A DNA stretch of 64,000 nucleotides from Sulfolobales archaeon (GTDB lineage: Archaea; Thermoproteota; Thermoprotei_A; Sulfolobales; NBVN01), in contig JAOAKQ010000002.1 of the NCBI GenBank assembly GCA_026419835.1, positions 268,015-332,014 on the forward strand, given 5' to 3'. How positions within the stretch are numbered: the first letter of the stretch is position 1; every line of letters starts with the position of its first letter. The translations under genes were made by a program, and so were the position numbers. The notes under the pieces were generated by a model. The model was not told where the DNA came from. It saw nothing but the letters and a program-made list of their open reading frames with translations, and searched no databases. Below, piece by piece: positions 1 through 8,433 of the stretch.

Positions 1-77
1 TAAGTCCTCTACCCAGGAAAACTCTGCGTACTAGCTAATATTGGTACCTAAGTACTAGCGGGGTTAGCGGAATTGCG

Positions 78-926
78 TCAGCTTTTCGATAGATCCGCCA
101 CAGCTTTAGGTACTACATTGAGGCTCTCTACCTTCGCACCTCTTCTAAGAGCTACTAGCTCAGCCCCAACACTTACCGCTATCTCCTCCGGTGTATCGGC
201 CCCTATGTCTAGACCTATAGGTCCTCTCAATCTTCTAGCTAGATCGTCCGGGCTGAAGCCTTCCGAAGCAAGCTTCTTAACGAACTCATAGACCTTTCTC
301 CTACTTCCGAGCAGCCAAACAGCTTCCGCACCACTCTTCAGGGACTCCTTAGTGAATACGTAGTCCGCCTCTATATCTCCGTAAACGATGAATACGTAGT
401 CCCTCTTTCTAACCGCCTCCCCTATTTTACTCGCTAGCTCCTCTACGGAGCCTATGAAAACGGAGGACACGCCGGCATCTCTAGCAATTCTCTCAGATTC
501 AGTACTGGTATCTAGTGCGACTACATCGAATCCCAGAAGCTTCAGAATAGACACTAGAGGTCTCCCCACATTCCCTAAGCCAACTACTACAGCTCTCGGT
601 ACTGGCGTGAAGACATCTATGAAGACCCAGAGAACCCCGCCGCATATAAGCCCCGTTTCCTTAGCCCCCTCTACTGGTTTATCCGTGAAGGAGTACTTGA
701 CTAGCCTCGACCTACCTTCCAAAATAGCTTTAACGGCGTCCGAGACGAGCTCAGCTTCGAAAACCCCGCCACCAATAGTTCCAAATCTGCGGCCGTCTTC
801 TCCAACAACCATTCTAGCGCCAACATCCCTCGGAGCTGAACCTTCCTTATGTACTATCTCACATAGAGCGACCCTCATTCCCTTCTTCAGGTATTCGAGC
901 ATTGCGGAAATAAGGAGCTCATCCAT
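78..926 (-). CDS. xdhC: XdhC/CoxI family molybdenum-cofactor insertion protein
   Basis: The 282-residue protein has the two-domain XdhC/CoxI layout. The N-terminal domain carries the conserved stretch around EGSAPRDVGARM and GTIGGG (residues 28-54). A Rossmann-like domain follows with GLGNVG at 116-121, and the C-terminal signature GPIGLDIGADTPEEIA lies near residue 236. XdhC proteins bind molybdenum cofactor, help sulfurate it and hand it to xanthine-dehydrogenase-type enzymes in the cytoplasm. Such a hydroxylase is encoded divergently about 1.5 kb away, which makes it the obvious client. The gene lies 55 bp downstream of the dihydroorotase-like gene on the same strand, so the two probably form one operon. 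ATG start at 926. Family assignment is secure; the client is inferred. Confidence 0.9.
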   Translation of the reverse strand: MDELLISAMLEYLKKGMRVALCEIVHKEGSAPRDVGARMVVGEDGRRFGTIGGGVFEAELVSDAVKAILEGRSRLVKYSFTDKPVEGAKETGLICGGVLWVFIDVFTPVPRAVVVGLGNVGRPLVSILKLLGFDVVALDTSTESERIARDAGVSSVFIGSVEELASKIGEAVRKRDYVFIVYGDIEADYVFTKESLKSGAEAVWLLGSRRKVYEFVKKLASEGFSPDDLARRLRGPIGLDIGADTPEEIAVSVGAELVALRRGAKVESLNVVPKAVADLSKS

Positions 927-981
927 GGATTTAACCCTCGATACGAAACTGGTTTAGAGTTCGCGCTGGGGCATGCCGCAG

Positions 982-2346
982 CTACCTCAGCGGCCTTCCG
1001 AGCGGTTTATCTACTACGATAGCCCCTCCATCGACAACCATCTCTCCTCTAAGAAGCACCTTGTCCACCCTCCCCCTCAGCTTTCGACCTACGTACGGCG
1101 TAAGCTTGTGCTTATATTCGAGAGACTCCTTTGAAACTACGTACTCGGCGGATGGGTCTACGGCAACTATATCAGCATCAGCACCCGGGAGCAGTGAGCC
1201 TTTCACCGGGTACAGGCCGAAGATCTTAGCTGGCTTCTCGGAGCACAGCTCGGCGACCTTTGTTACAGGTATAGCTCCTTCGAGAGCCGAAGTCATCATC
1301 AGCGGGACTAGGTGCTGTATTGAGGTCGCACCAGCGGCAGCCTTCGAGAACTCCACCATCTTCTCGTACTCAGCGTGCGGTGCGTGGTCCGTTGCTACGA
1401 CATCTACGAGTCCGCTGGCGACCGCTCTCCAGAGCTTCGCTCTGTTCTTAGAGTCCCTCACGGGTGGGTTGACCTTGATTAGAGTGCCCAGCTCGCCGCG
1501 CTCTTCGTAATCAAAGAAGAGGTGCGTTGGTGTAACCTCTACGTAGACCTCGGCCGGACCTCTTCTAGACTTCCTAATTGTCTTCAGAGCCGACGCGGTG
1601 CCCAGGTGCGCTATGTAAGCTCTACCACCTACGGCTTCAGCGATCGATGCTATGTACTCGATACTGAGTTCTTCGCAGAGCGGCGGTCTAGCGTCGTTAT
1701 GCGCTTTCAAGCCATCTCTTCCTTCAGCTAGGACCCTGGAGGTGAAGAACTCAACGCACTCCCTATTCTCCGCGTGGAAAACAACCGTGAAGCCGAGTTT
1801 TCTAGATAGCTCGAGCGCTGTGTAGATCGTTTTAAAGCTCGGCGGGGGTAGGTTACCGGTTGTTTGAGCCATGAACGCCTTAAACCCCACCGCGCCGCTC
1901 TTCACTAACTCCACGATATTCGACTCCACATCACCACCGTAGTCGTAGAGAACTGCGTACAGTGCGAAGTCTACGTAAGACTTCCCGGAGAGAAGGGACT
2001 TCTTCTCCAGTAGCTTGGGCGGGCTATCGACTGGGGGCAGGGTGTTCGGCATGTCGAGAACCGTCGTCACACCACCTAGAACCGCAGCTCTAGTCGTGCG
2101 GTAGAAGTCGTCCTTGTACTCCAACCCAGGCTCTCTACCGTGCACGTGGGGATCGACAGCTCCTGGTAGTACGAGCCTGCCGCGCAGGTCGATAGTCTTG
2201 GAGTAGCCGGAGTCTACGGACTTCCCTACTCTAGCAACCTTACCTTCTTCTACGAGAATATCGGCCTCAACCACGGCATCCCTAAATACTATGGCTCCAC
2301 CTCGAAGTAGGACGCCCACGAAACTCCCCGTGATAGTATACTCCAC
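982..2346 (-). CDS. pyrC: Dihydroorotase-type cyclic amidohydrolase
   Basis: A 454-residue metal-dependent amidohydrolase. It shows the D-P-H-V-H-G-R-E-P-G metal motif (65-74), the class I dihydroorotase DMPNT motif (98-102), a GFKAFM segment carrying the likely carboxylated lysine (about 155), HAENRE (about 193), AHLGT and DHAPH (about 320). REPG plus DMPNT favour dihydroorotase, which cyclises carbamoyl aspartate in pyrimidine synthesis. The shared operon with xdhC and the divergent molybdo-hydroxylase also allow an allantoinase or hydantoinase-like role. GTG start at 2346. The 57 bp to the divergent hydroxylase gene must hold both promoters. The amidohydrolase family is certain; the exact substrate is likely but not proven. 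Confidence 0.85.
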   Translation of the reverse strand: MEYTITGSFVGVLLRGGAIVFRDAVVEADILVEEGKVARVGKSVDSGYSKTIDLRGRLVLPGAVDPHVHGREPGLEYKDDFYRTTRAAVLGGVTTVLDMPNTLPPVDSPPKLLEKKSLLSGKSYVDFALYAVLYDYGGDVESNIVELVKSGAVGFKAFMAQTTGNLPPPSFKTIYTALELSRKLGFTVVFHAENRECVEFFTSRVLAEGRDGLKAHNDARPPLCEELSIEYIASIAEAVGGRAYIAHLGTASALKTIRKSRRGPAEVYVEVTPTHLFFDYEERGELGTLIKVNPPVRDSKNRAKLWRAVASGLVDVVATDHAPHAEYEKMVEFSKAAAGATSIQHLVPLMMTSALEGAIPVTKVAELCSEKPAKIFGLYPVKGSLLPGADADIVAVDPSAEYVVSKESLEYKHKLTPYVGRKLRGRVDKVLLRGEMVVDGGAIVVDKPLGRPLR

Positions 2347-2403
2347 GTAGATATTAACTCAGTTTTATCCTCAAGTCCACCTAGTCTGTAGGTGTAGCTC
2401 GTA

Positions 2404-4740
2404 GTGTACAACTTCGTAGGGAGAAGTTTTCCGAGGCACGACGGCTTCGCTAAGGCCTCGGGACTCGCTGAGTTCACGTTCGATATCGAGGTTCCCGGAA
2501 TGCTCTACGGTAGAATACTCAAGAGCCCGTACGCTTTCGCCAGAGTCGGAAGGATAGACACTTCGAGTGCTGAAGCGCTGGGGGCGGTCGCTCTAACTCC
2601 GGACGACGTTCCGGATAAGCTGTTTAACCCCAGGCTACTCAGCGTGGAGGAGGACACCTACAAGGACTGGAGAGTTCTCGCTAAAGTACCTAGATACGTT
2701 GGCGAGCCTATAGCCGCGGTCGCCGCCCCCACCGAAGACACTGCTCAGAGAGCTCTGGAAGCTCTCAGAGTAGAATTCGAGGAAATCTACGACCCCATTC
2801 TAGACCCCTTTAAAGCTACGTCACCAACCGCTAGACCTATTCACGAAAGAATTCTGAGAGGCGGTCGGTGGGTGGAGGTCAGGAACAACATCGCCGCGGA
2901 GCTCAGGTACTCCGAGGGCTATCTCGAGACGGAGGAGGAGAGGTCGAGTGTTGTAGTGGAGAGGAAGTTCCATGTACCTAGAAGATACCACACACAGCTG
3001 GAGCCTAAGGGAGCCGTCTGCAAGCTGGAGCCCGACGGAACTCTAGTGGTTTGGACTACTACGCAGACAATCCACAACACCAAGATACTGATTTCCCAAG
3101 TCTACGGCATACCTATGAACAGAATCGACGTTAGGAAGGTACCTCTCGGAGGTGGCTTTGGTTCCAGCATACACACGAACCTAGTTACCCTGATAGCCGT
3201 AGGTCTATGCCTCAAGTCCAGGAAGCCGGTGAAGCTCGTACTAACTAGAGAGGAGGACATGGTCCACGACCACGTTAGCTTCGAGTTCTATATGAGGGTT
3301 AGAGCCGGGGCTACTAAAGATGGTTCAATAACCTTCGGAGAGCTGGAAAACGTGATTGACGTAGGGGCTCACCAAGTGCAGGCGTACCCTATTCTCGGCA
3401 CTTCGCTAGGCTGGTTTATTTCGCTGTACAAGTGGAGAGCCGTCAGATACTACGGGAGGTCTGTCTACACGAACAAGGTTCCTTCGTGCGCTATACGCGG
3501 CTACGGAGCTCCGGAAATCACCTGGGCCGTCGAAACGGTTGTTGACGAACTAGCGGAGGAGTTGAAGATAGACCCCCTGGAGTTTAGGTTAGCTAACTAC
3601 AGAGGGAAGGGGGAGATATTCTGGGGCCAGGGACCGACGGTTAAGTCCGTTATTAGAAGTGATGGAGTGCCGGAGCTGATGGCTAGAGGCTCCGAGTTGA
3701 TAGGTTGGAAGCGCAGAGAAAGCCCCAAGGTGAAGACCGGTAGGTTTAGGAGGGGGATAGGTGTTGGAAGAGGTTTCCACACGTCTGGAGCTGGAGGACC
3801 TCTATCGGGTGCTATCATAGACTACACGGGCGCTATCGTTAAGGTGAACGAGGACGGGTCCGTTGACTACATCACGGCCCTCCAAGACCACGGCGGTGGA
3901 ACTCTCGACGCTCACGCTAAGATCATCGCTGAAGAACTGAAGATCCCGCCGAGTAGAGTGAGGATCGTGTGGTCCGGCACATCCACCACGGTTTACGATG
4001 TATGTACGCACGCATCTAGGGGTGTTTTCGCTGGTGGTGAAGCCGCTAGGAGAGCGGCTCTAGAAGTTAAGAAGAAGGTCTTGGAGTACGCTTCGAGAAT
4101 ACTGGACGCGGTGAGTCCGGAGGCTCTGAGGATCGAGTACGATAGAGAGCTCGACGACGCCGCTATATTCGTCGAGGGGGCTCCTGATAAGAGAATTACG
4201 CTGAGCGAGGTAGCTAGAACTGCGTGGCAGAGAAACTGGGGCTCTATATCAGCGTCGGTTAGCTATAGAGCTACCGTAGCTCCACCCAGCTTCACAGTGT
4301 ACTTCGTAGAGGTTGAGGTAGATACCGAGACGGGTGTCGTGAGGCCGATTAAAGTAGTTGCCGGTGCTGATGTAGGTACGGTTATAAGCCCAGAGCTAGC
4401 GGCTGGGCAGATTCACGGAGGTTTTGCTATTGGGTGGAGCTGGGCCGTCGGCGACGAAGTATCCTACCTAGAGAACGGAGTACCAGCGCACAGAATGAGC
4501 TTAGCGGACTACAAGCTACCTACGTCCATGGATTTACCTAGTGACGATGACTTCGTAGTAGTATTCGCTTCAACCTACGAACCGTACGGACCCTTCGGAG
4601 CTAAGGGTTTGGGTGAAGCGGCTTCCAACCCGGTGATTGCTGCCGTTGCTAACGCGATCTACAACGCTATAGGGGTCAGACTCTACGAAATACCGATGAC
4701 ACCCGAGAGAATTCTCAGAGCTATTAAAGGAGGTGATTAG
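2404..4740 (+). CDS. Molybdopterin-binding subunit of a xanthine dehydrogenase/CODH-type hydroxylase
   Basis: This 778-residue protein is the large catalytic subunit of a molybdenum hydroxylase. The N-terminal a/b hammerhead domain (about 10-120) starts with the usual GRSFPRHDGFAKASG. The Mo-binding domain contains GGGFGSS (about 249), AIRGYGAPE (about 361) and a C-terminal GAKGLGEA with the catalytic Glu (about 736). The AIRGYGAP loop lacks the AYxCSFR of true form I aerobic CO dehydrogenase, so oxidation of an aldehyde, purine or other heterocycle is more likely than CO oxidation. GTG start. The next gene begins immediately after its stop, giving a large-medium-small operon. Substrate is unknown. 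Confidence 0.9.
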   Translation: MYNFVGRSFPRHDGFAKASGLAEFTFDIEVPGMLYGRILKSPYAFARVGRIDTSSAEALGAVALTPDDVPDKLFNPRLLSVEEDTYKDWRVLAKVPRYVGEPIAAVAAPTEDTAQRALEALRVEFEEIYDPILDPFKATSPTARPIHERILRGGRWVEVRNNIAAELRYSEGYLETEEERSSVVVERKFHVPRRYHTQLEPKGAVCKLEPDGTLVVWTTTQTIHNTKILISQVYGIPMNRIDVRKVPLGGGFGSSIHTNLVTLIAVGLCLKSRKPVKLVLTREEDMVHDHVSFEFYMRVRAGATKDGSITFGELENVIDVGAHQVQAYPILGTSLGWFISLYKWRAVRYYGRSVYTNKVPSCAIRGYGAPEITWAVETVVDELAEELKIDPLEFRLANYRGKGEIFWGQGPTVKSVIRSDGVPELMARGSELIGWKRRESPKVKTGRFRRGIGVGRGFHTSGAGGPLSGAIIDYTGAIVKVNEDGSVDYITALQDHGGGTLDAHAKIIAEELKIPPSRVRIVWSGTSTTVYDVCTHASRGVFAGGEAARRAALEVKKKVLEYASRILDAVSPEALRIEYDRELDDAAIFVEGAPDKRITLSEVARTAWQRNWGSISASVSYRATVAPPSFTVYFVEVEVDTETGVVRPIKVVAGADVGTVISPELAAGQIHGGFAIGWSWAVGDEVSYLENGVPAHRMSLADYKLPTSMDLPSDDDFVVVFASTYEPYGPFGAKGLGEAASNPVIAAVANAIYNAIGVRLYEIPMTPERILRAIKGGD

Positions 4741-5646
4741 GTGCTCTCGATAAACGCCTTTAATACCTACAGAATTCCGCAGCAGCTCAAGTACTTCAAA
4801 CCGGGGAACCTTCAAGAAGCACTTGAAATCCTCGAATCAGTTGAAGGTGCTAAAGTGATTGCTGGAGGCACGGACCTAGTCGTAGATCTGAAGTATAGGC
4901 GTGTTGAAGCTAGAGCGCTAGTCGATATCTCTAGGTTGAGCGAGCTGAGGTTCATCAAGCTAGGAGATGGCTACGTAGAGATAGGTAGTGCGGCAACTAT
5001 TCGAGAAATAGCGGAGAGCGGTGTAGTCAAGGAGAAGCTGCCTCTACTAGCGGAAGCCGCGGAATCTCTTGGTTCTTGGCAGATTAGGAACCTGGCTACC
5101 GTAGGTGGTAATCTGTGCACCGCGTCACCTGCGGCGGATACCGCACCACCACTACTAGCATACGACGCAGAGCTAGAGCTGGTGTCTTCAAGAGGTGTGA
5201 GAATAGTCCCACTCGGGAAGTTCTTCACCGGGCCGAAGAAGACCGTGATTGAGAGAGCGGAGATCCTGCGCTCCGTGAGAGTACCTCTAACTCCGAGAAC
5301 GTACGGCTGGTGCTTCATTAAGCTTAGGAGAACGTCCTTCGATATTGCTAAAGTTAGCGTAGCCGTCCTCCTGAGAGTCGAAGGCGGGTTCGTAGCTGAC
5401 GTTAGAATAGCCCTAGGTTCCGTAGCTCCTACTCCGGTAAGAGCTAGGAGTGCGGAGAAGTTAGCGATCGGCTTAAAGTTCGAGGACGCCGTTAGAGTAG
5501 CTTCAGAAAGAGTTGCCGGTGATATATCTCCAATAGATGACGCTAGGTCTACCGCTTGGTACAGACTCCAGACCTCGAAAGTCCTCGTTAAGGACGCTAT
5601 GTGGAGAGCTTACGAGAGGTTTCTCGGTGCGGGTGCTTGGAGATGA
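4741..5646 (+). CDS. FAD-binding subunit of the molybdenum hydroxylase (CoxM type)
   Basis: A 301-residue FAD-binding subunit that passes electrons between the 2Fe-2S subunit and an acceptor. FAD-pyrophosphate motifs are visible: AGGTDL near 42-47 and TVGGNLCTASPAAD near 120, followed by the CO dehydrogenase flavoprotein C-terminal domain (about 190-295). The annotated GTG is the first codon after the stop of the large subunit and has an excellent ribosome site (GGAGGTGAT) just upstream. The stop codon overlaps the ATG of the iron-sulfur subunit, so the three subunits are translationally coupled. Confidence 0.92.
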   Translation: MLSINAFNTYRIPQQLKYFKPGNLQEALEILESVEGAKVIAGGTDLVVDLKYRRVEARALVDISRLSELRFIKLGDGYVEIGSAATIREIAESGVVKEKLPLLAEAAESLGSWQIRNLATVGGNLCTASPAADTAPPLLAYDAELELVSSRGVRIVPLGKFFTGPKKTVIERAEILRSVRVPLTPRTYGWCFIKLRRTSFDIAKVSVAVLLRVEGGFVADVRIALGSVAPTPVRARSAEKLAIGLKFEDAVRVASERVAGDISPIDDARSTAWYRLQTSKVLVKDAMWRAYERFLGAGAWR

Positions 5647-6140
5647 GGATCAGGTTCAGGCTGAACGGAGTAGTTACTGAAGTCGACATAGAGCCTCACG
5701 AAACGCTGCTGAACGTACTTAGAGATAAACTAAAGGTCAAGAGCGTGAAGTACGGGTGCGGAATCGGGGAGTGCGGGTCGTGCACTGTGCTGCTCGATGG
5801 AGACCCCGTAGTATCGTGTTTAGTTATGGCCGCTAAGGTAGATGGATCTGAGGTCGCTACACCAGACTACATAGCGCAGACAGAGCTCGGTAAAGCGATC
5901 GTTGACTCCATGCTCGAGGAGGGAGCTGTGCAGTGCGGCTACTGCATTCCGGGGTTCCTGGTCACCATATACGCCGCGCTAGCTAGAGGAATTAGAGACG
6001 TAGACGAAATGAGGAAAGCCATGGTCGGAAACATATGTAGATGTACGGGCTACGTTAATATAGTTAGAGCCGTGAAGAAGACTTTAAAGAGAATTGGCAG
6101 CCAAACACCTCGCAACGCCGTAGAAAGGCCGTTTCGATAA
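5643..6140 (+). CDS. 2Fe-2S subunit of the molybdenum hydroxylase (CoxS type)
   Basis: The iron-sulfur subunit, 165 residues from the ATG at 5643, which overlaps the TGA of the FAD subunit. Upstream in-frame codons lie inside the preceding gene and are not conserved-looking. The plant-ferredoxin cluster is C39-x4-C44-x2-C47-x11-C59. The second, four-helix cluster is C98-x2-C101 with C132-x-C134. Both match the family exactly, so electron transfer should be intact. About 10 bp separates it from the pcc1-like gene. Confidence 0.94.
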   Translation: MRIRFRLNGVVTEVDIEPHETLLNVLRDKLKVKSVKYGCGIGECGSCTVLLDGDPVVSCLVMAAKVDGSEVATPDYIAQTELGKAIVDSMLEEGAVQCGYCIPGFLVTIYAALARGIRDVDEMRKAMVGNICRCTGYVNIVRAVKKTLKRIGSQTPRNAVERPFR

Positions 6141-6150
6141 AATACTCGAC

Positions 6151-6411
6151 TTGGAATACGTCTTAGGGTGCGGAGTGCGTAGAGCTGAGATAAGCTTTAA
6201 GTTTGATTCTGGAGAGTTAGCTCTCGCAGTCTTTAAATCTCTGTACCCTGAGAGTAGGGTATCCCTTAGAAATGTGAGGGTGCGTGTGGAGCTATCTGGT
6301 AGTGAGGTGGCGGTAGTTGTGGATGCGGATGACGAGTCAGCCCTTAGAGCGACTCTAAACTCGCTCATTAAGCTAACTTACCTAGTGGTAGAAATCCTCA
6401 AGGTCAGGTGA
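6151..6411 (+). CDS. KEOPS complex subunit Pcc1
   Basis: An 86-residue protein of the Pcc1/LAGE3 family. The pattern F-x-F-D-S-x-E-L-A (residues 16-24), alternating beta strands and the closing A-D-D-E-S-A-L-R-A-x-L-N-S motif are typical. KEOPS makes the universal t6A modification of tRNAs reading ANN codons; Pcc1 is the dimerisation and tRNA-binding platform. The TTG at 6151 gives the longest frame, but GTG at 6175 would give a more usual 78-residue protein. It sits in the hydroxylase-ABC operon and its stop overlaps the next start, so it is probably cotranscribed rather than functionally linked. Confidence 0.82.
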   Translation: MEYVLGCGVRRAEISFKFDSGELALAVFKSLYPESRVSLRNVRVRVELSGSEVAVVVDADDESALRATLNSLIKLTYLVVEILKVR

Positions 6412-7157
6412 TGTACGTGGATGGTACCGTCGTCAGGATCTTCAACTTGAGGAAGTCTTTTGGTAGAGTGGAAGCTCTGCGAGGCATCAGCTTTGAGGTA
6501 GCTAGGGGGGAGATATTCGGTGTTGTAGGTCCTAACGGTGCTGGTAAGACTACTCTCCTAAGAATTGTTGCTGGGTTAATGAAGCCTTCGTCCGGTGAAG
6601 TTGAAGTACTAGGCCATAAGGTACCGAGCGAAGTAGATAGGATTAGGAAGTACGTTAGCTACCTACCGGAAGAAGCTAACCTGTACTCGAAGCTCTCCGG
6701 CATCGAGAACTTGAAGCTCTACGCTATGGCTTACGTAGAGCGCGAGAAGATTGACGAAGTCGTTAGAGTGGGGATCTCGATTGCTGGACTAGACCTCAGG
6801 GACTTAGAGAGGAGAGTTGAAGCGTACAGTAAGGGGATGTCCAGGAGGGTTGCCGTAGCCGCTACTCTAATGGTGAAGCCTCGGCTAGCTATACTCGATG
6901 AGCCTACAGCGGGTCTAGACGTAGTTTCTGCGAGGTATGTGAGAGAAGTAATTAGGAGATTCACTAGAGAGTTCGGCACGACGGTCATACTGTCATCTCA
7001 CAATATGTTTGAAGTTAGTAGAGTGTGCGATAGAGTAGCTCTAATACACTCCGGGAGGGTTGTTGCTGTAGATGGCGTAGACAGGATACTATCTAGCGTT
7101 GGTGCGGAAGACCTTGAGGAAGCTTTCGTTAAGATCGTGGGTGGTAGGGGTGGGTGA
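6408..7157 (+). CDS. ABC transporter ATP-binding protein
   Basis: A 249-residue ABC ATPase of the DrrA/NatA type. Walker A is GPNGAGKTT (41-49), the signature is YSKGMSRRV (near 140), Walker B is LAILDEPTAGLD (near 157) and the switch histidine is in LSSHN. A GTG at 6408 or the adjacent ATG at 6411 can start translation; both overlap the previous stop. It pairs with the ABC-2 permease that follows and overlaps it, forming an export system of unknown cargo. Confidence 0.93.
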   Translation: MMYVDGTVVRIFNLRKSFGRVEALRGISFEVARGEIFGVVGPNGAGKTTLLRIVAGLMKPSSGEVEVLGHKVPSEVDRIRKYVSYLPEEANLYSKLSGIENLKLYAMAYVEREKIDEVVRVGISIAGLDLRDLERRVEAYSKGMSRRVAVAATLMVKPRLAILDEPTAGLDVVSARYVREVIRRFTREFGTTVILSSHNMFEVSRVCDRVALIHSGRVVAVDGVDRILSSVGAEDLEEAFVKIVGGRGG

Positions 7158-8376
7158 CCTCTACACAGTCCTATGGAAGGAGACTAAGGAGATGGTTAGA
7201 GATAGGAAGACCCTGCTCATGGTGATTCTAACACCAATCATAACACTGCCCTTCATGGGGTTCGCCGTCGTTTACCTACCGGCAGCTCAGGAGGTGGTCG
7301 TTTCCGTGGTAGATGAGGACCTATCTGAAGCGTTCATAGGGAACTTCGCTATCAGCTCTCAATCTATATCCAGCTTCCTGCGGGACTACCTCAGGTACTT
7401 CGGATTCGCGGTTTCAGATAGAGAGCTGGAGGTAGCTCAAGTAGTTCTCAAGATACCTGCCGGCTTCGTATCTAATCTAACAAGCTACGAGCACCAGGCA
7501 TCCGTAGTAGTAGTGAGGAAGCTCGGCTCACCTAGAGTAGACCAGGCGGTTAACTACGTAGAGATGCTGCTTAACCACGTATCGAAGAAGGTTTCTGAAG
7601 CTAAGGTACTGGCTCTAGGTGAAATTGCTGGAGTTAACCTAAGAACTGAGGCCATCTTAAACCCCATAGCTACGAAAACCGTCGTTCTCACACCAGCGGG
7701 AGCTCCGGCTGAAGCTGAAGAAAGTCTCAGGCTTCAGTTAAGCAGAGTGCTAGCTCTCAGCCTCGTATTCGTAACCACACCCGCAGCTTCCTACATAGCC
7801 GACTCACTTATAGGTGAGAAGGAGAGGAGAACTCTGGAGAAGCTTCTCTCTACGCCCATTAGTAGAAGCTCCTTCATACTGGGAAAATCTCTCGTAGCTA
7901 GCTTCATAGGTTTGGTGGGCGGTGTCAGTAGCGTAGTTGGCGGCGCGCTCCTCTTCGCAATGCCTACTCTACTCTACTCGTCTGATGTGATTAGGTACGT
8001 ATCTCCCGAAGTTCTGGCATCTCTATTCTTCTCTTCGTATATTTCGATACTTACCTCGCTATCCATATCGTTACCGGTGGTACTGAGATCGCCATCTATA
8101 AGAGCGGCCAGTATCTCCTCTGCCTCCATTATCGGGGTAGCTTCGGTTGTCTACCTAGCGTCGCTCTTCATAAACCTAGACGAGCTGAAGATGCCTCTAG
8201 CGATGGTACTCGCGGTACCTTACGCTTCTCTAGCTTCAGCCATTATTAGAGTTTCACTGGGAGAGTCTCTAAGAGCTGCTGGCTACCTACTCTACTCACT
8301 AGCTTTCTCGATATCGCTCATACTAATCAGTACGAAGCTTCTAGACCCCGAGAGGATGATCTCGTCGAGGCCCTAG
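7150..8376 (+). CDS. ABC-2 type transporter permease
   Basis: Membrane partner of the upstream ATPase, about 408 residues. An N-terminal transmembrane segment (KTLLMVILTPIITLPFMG) is followed by a large extracytoplasmic region. The conserved cytoplasmic coupling helix EKERRTLEKLLSTPIS precedes five or so hydrophobic helices. This is the NatB/ABC-2 architecture. I choose the GTG at 7150, which overlaps the stop of the ATPase gene and follows GGTGG; longer frames would begin deep inside the ATPase gene. GTG at 7141 is an alternative. Cargo cannot be inferred. Confidence 0.9.
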   Translation: MGDLYTVLWKETKEMVRDRKTLLMVILTPIITLPFMGFAVVYLPAAQEVVVSVVDEDLSEAFIGNFAISSQSISSFLRDYLRYFGFAVSDRELEVAQVVLKIPAGFVSNLTSYEHQASVVVVRKLGSPRVDQAVNYVEMLLNHVSKKVSEAKVLALGEIAGVNLRTEAILNPIATKTVVLTPAGAPAEAEESLRLQLSRVLALSLVFVTTPAASYIADSLIGEKERRTLEKLLSTPISRSSFILGKSLVASFIGLVGGVSSVVGGALLFAMPTLLYSSDVIRYVSPEVLASLFFSSYISILTSLSISLPVVLRSPSIRAASISSASIIGVASVVYLASLFINLDELKMPLAMVLAVPYASLASAIIRVSLGESLRAAGYLLYSLAFSISLILISTKLLDPERMISSRP

Positions 8377-8433
8377 CTCCTGCGTAAGGACCTTATTTTC
8401 TTCACCTCCTAGTTCTCTAGGGTAGGGGTAGGT

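Noticed and set aside
2404-4740. Calling the hydroxylase an aerobic CO dehydrogenase (coxL)
   Set aside because: The active-site loop is AIRGYGAP rather than AYxCSFR of true form I CoxL.
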